This document shows, one piece after another, positions 63,644 to 64,000 of a stretch of DNA of 64,000 bases; position 1 is the stretch's first letter, and each line of letters starts with the position of its first letter. Source of the stretch: Seminavis robusta (taxonomy: Eukaryota; Bacillariophyta; Bacillariophyceae; Naviculales; Naviculaceae); NCBI GenBank assembly GCA_903772945.1, contig CAICTM010000266.1, positions 18,721-82,720 on the forward strand, given 5' to 3'. The notes under the pieces were generated by a model that made no database searches, was not told the DNA's origin, and saw only the letters and a list, made by a program, of their open reading frames with translations. The translations under genes and the position numbers were made by a program.

Positions 63644-64000
63644 ATGGCAATATCGGAAAAATCTTTTGAATCGGCTGAAGCGGCTAGCAAGCCCCCTGTC
63701 GAGACTGTGGAGGATGATGCTTTCGACTTGGGTGGAATTGAGATGAATTCAGCGAAGCGAGTGGCGAAGAGAGAGTCGCCTAGTAGCGAACCTGGACGTT
63801 TCCAGCGAGCAGAGGGAGGGCGAGTAAGTTCTAATGATGATGCGTCGACGCGCTCCGCGCCGGTTGGCATTACTGGTGTTGGAGAAGAAGGAGGTAAGCC
63901 TAGCAACTTGGCGACTGTGTTTGTGCCCGAAAAAGGATTCTACGACCACCACTGCTGCGGTATCATTTGTAGTTCCAAGAGTGACAGGTTTTGTTTGATA
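63644..64000 (+). CDS. 5' part of an unidentified gene, cut by the window end
   Basis: ATG at 63644 (AACAATGGC context) opens 119 codons without a stop to the last base. The first 90 residues are acidic and Ser/Ala/Glu-rich (MAISEKSFESAEAASKPPVE), with a basic patch (KRVAKRESPSSEPGRFQR), likely disordered. The last residues (NLATVFVPEKGFYDHHCCGI then a Cys/Ser/Lys-rich run ending FCLI) begin a possibly folded or membrane-proximal region. I do not recognise the family, and the remainder lies outside the window. The pyrimidine-rich 5' patch upstream fits a leader or promoter. Confidence 0.65.
   Translation, partial: MAISEKSFESAEAASKPPVETVEDDAFDLGGIEMNSAKRVAKRESPSSEPGRFQRAEGGRVSSNDDASTRSAPVGITGVGEEGGKPSNLATVFVPEKGFYDHHCCGIICSSKSDRFCLI

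Overview
This is a stretch of eukaryotic nuclear DNA, almost certainly from a pennate diatom. Two genes encode fucoxanthin-chlorophyll a/c light-harvesting proteins, each with an N-terminal 'ASAAAF' plastid-import signature. Other genes belong to families typical of diatoms: a DUF6824 protein, membrane-anchored leucine-rich-repeat (LRR) proteins and a sterol-sensing/Patched-like transporter family. Introns are few and short (about 70-170 bp, GT-AG). Intergenic DNA is full of CTAG runs and ACCGGT-centred palindromes, a style that recalls Seminavis robusta, but the species call is inference. There are no operons and no bacterial, prophage or CRISPR features.

Layout. 0-8 kb: a DUF6824 protein, a YqgF/RuvX-like RNase H-fold protein and a spliced single-pass LRR protein, all on the minus strand. 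8-17.7 kb: hypothetical proteins and a pair of paralogous BTB/POZ proteins. 18-32 kb: the core of the window, three paralogous four-exon Patched/NPC1-like RND proteins (one on minus, two on plus) with identical intron positions and phases. 32-41 kb: a von Willebrand A protein, two paralogous ArfGAP-like zinc-finger proteins with Ser/Arg-rich tails, a frame-broken UIM-motif gene between them, and a complete non-autonomous hAT transposon with 8-bp target-site duplication lying about 220 bp upstream of the second ArfGAP-like gene. 39.8-47 kb: a CRAL-TRIO protein, a possible 2H-phosphoesterase-like protein, a degenerate tRNA-Asp-like sequence, a DUF1399/GRDP-type protein whose glycine-rich tail contains an assembly gap, and a low-complexity nuclear-looking protein.

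47.7-53 kb: two light-harvesting genes flank a large ankyrin/LRR-like protein. One has an intron; the other has no intron at the same position and carries a one-base frameshift. 53-56 kb: two decayed genes, one with an ADP-ribosyltransferase-like segment. 56-59.5 kb: an uninterrupted 1069-residue transposase-like protein with zinc-binding motifs and a long polyglutamine tract. 60-62 kb: a second LRR protein interrupted by one in-frame TAA. The window closes inside a gene that begins at 63644 and is cut off by the window edge.

The window is a mix of ordinary housekeeping genes, locally expanded paralog families and transposon-derived or decaying sequence. The genes do not form one pathway; the local theme is tandem duplication followed by divergence (Patched-like triplet, BTB pair, ArfGAP-like pair, LHC pair, two LRR proteins). 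Protein starts were set to the first in-frame ATG. All coordinates of splice sites were read by eye from GT-AG signals, reading phase and paralog alignment.
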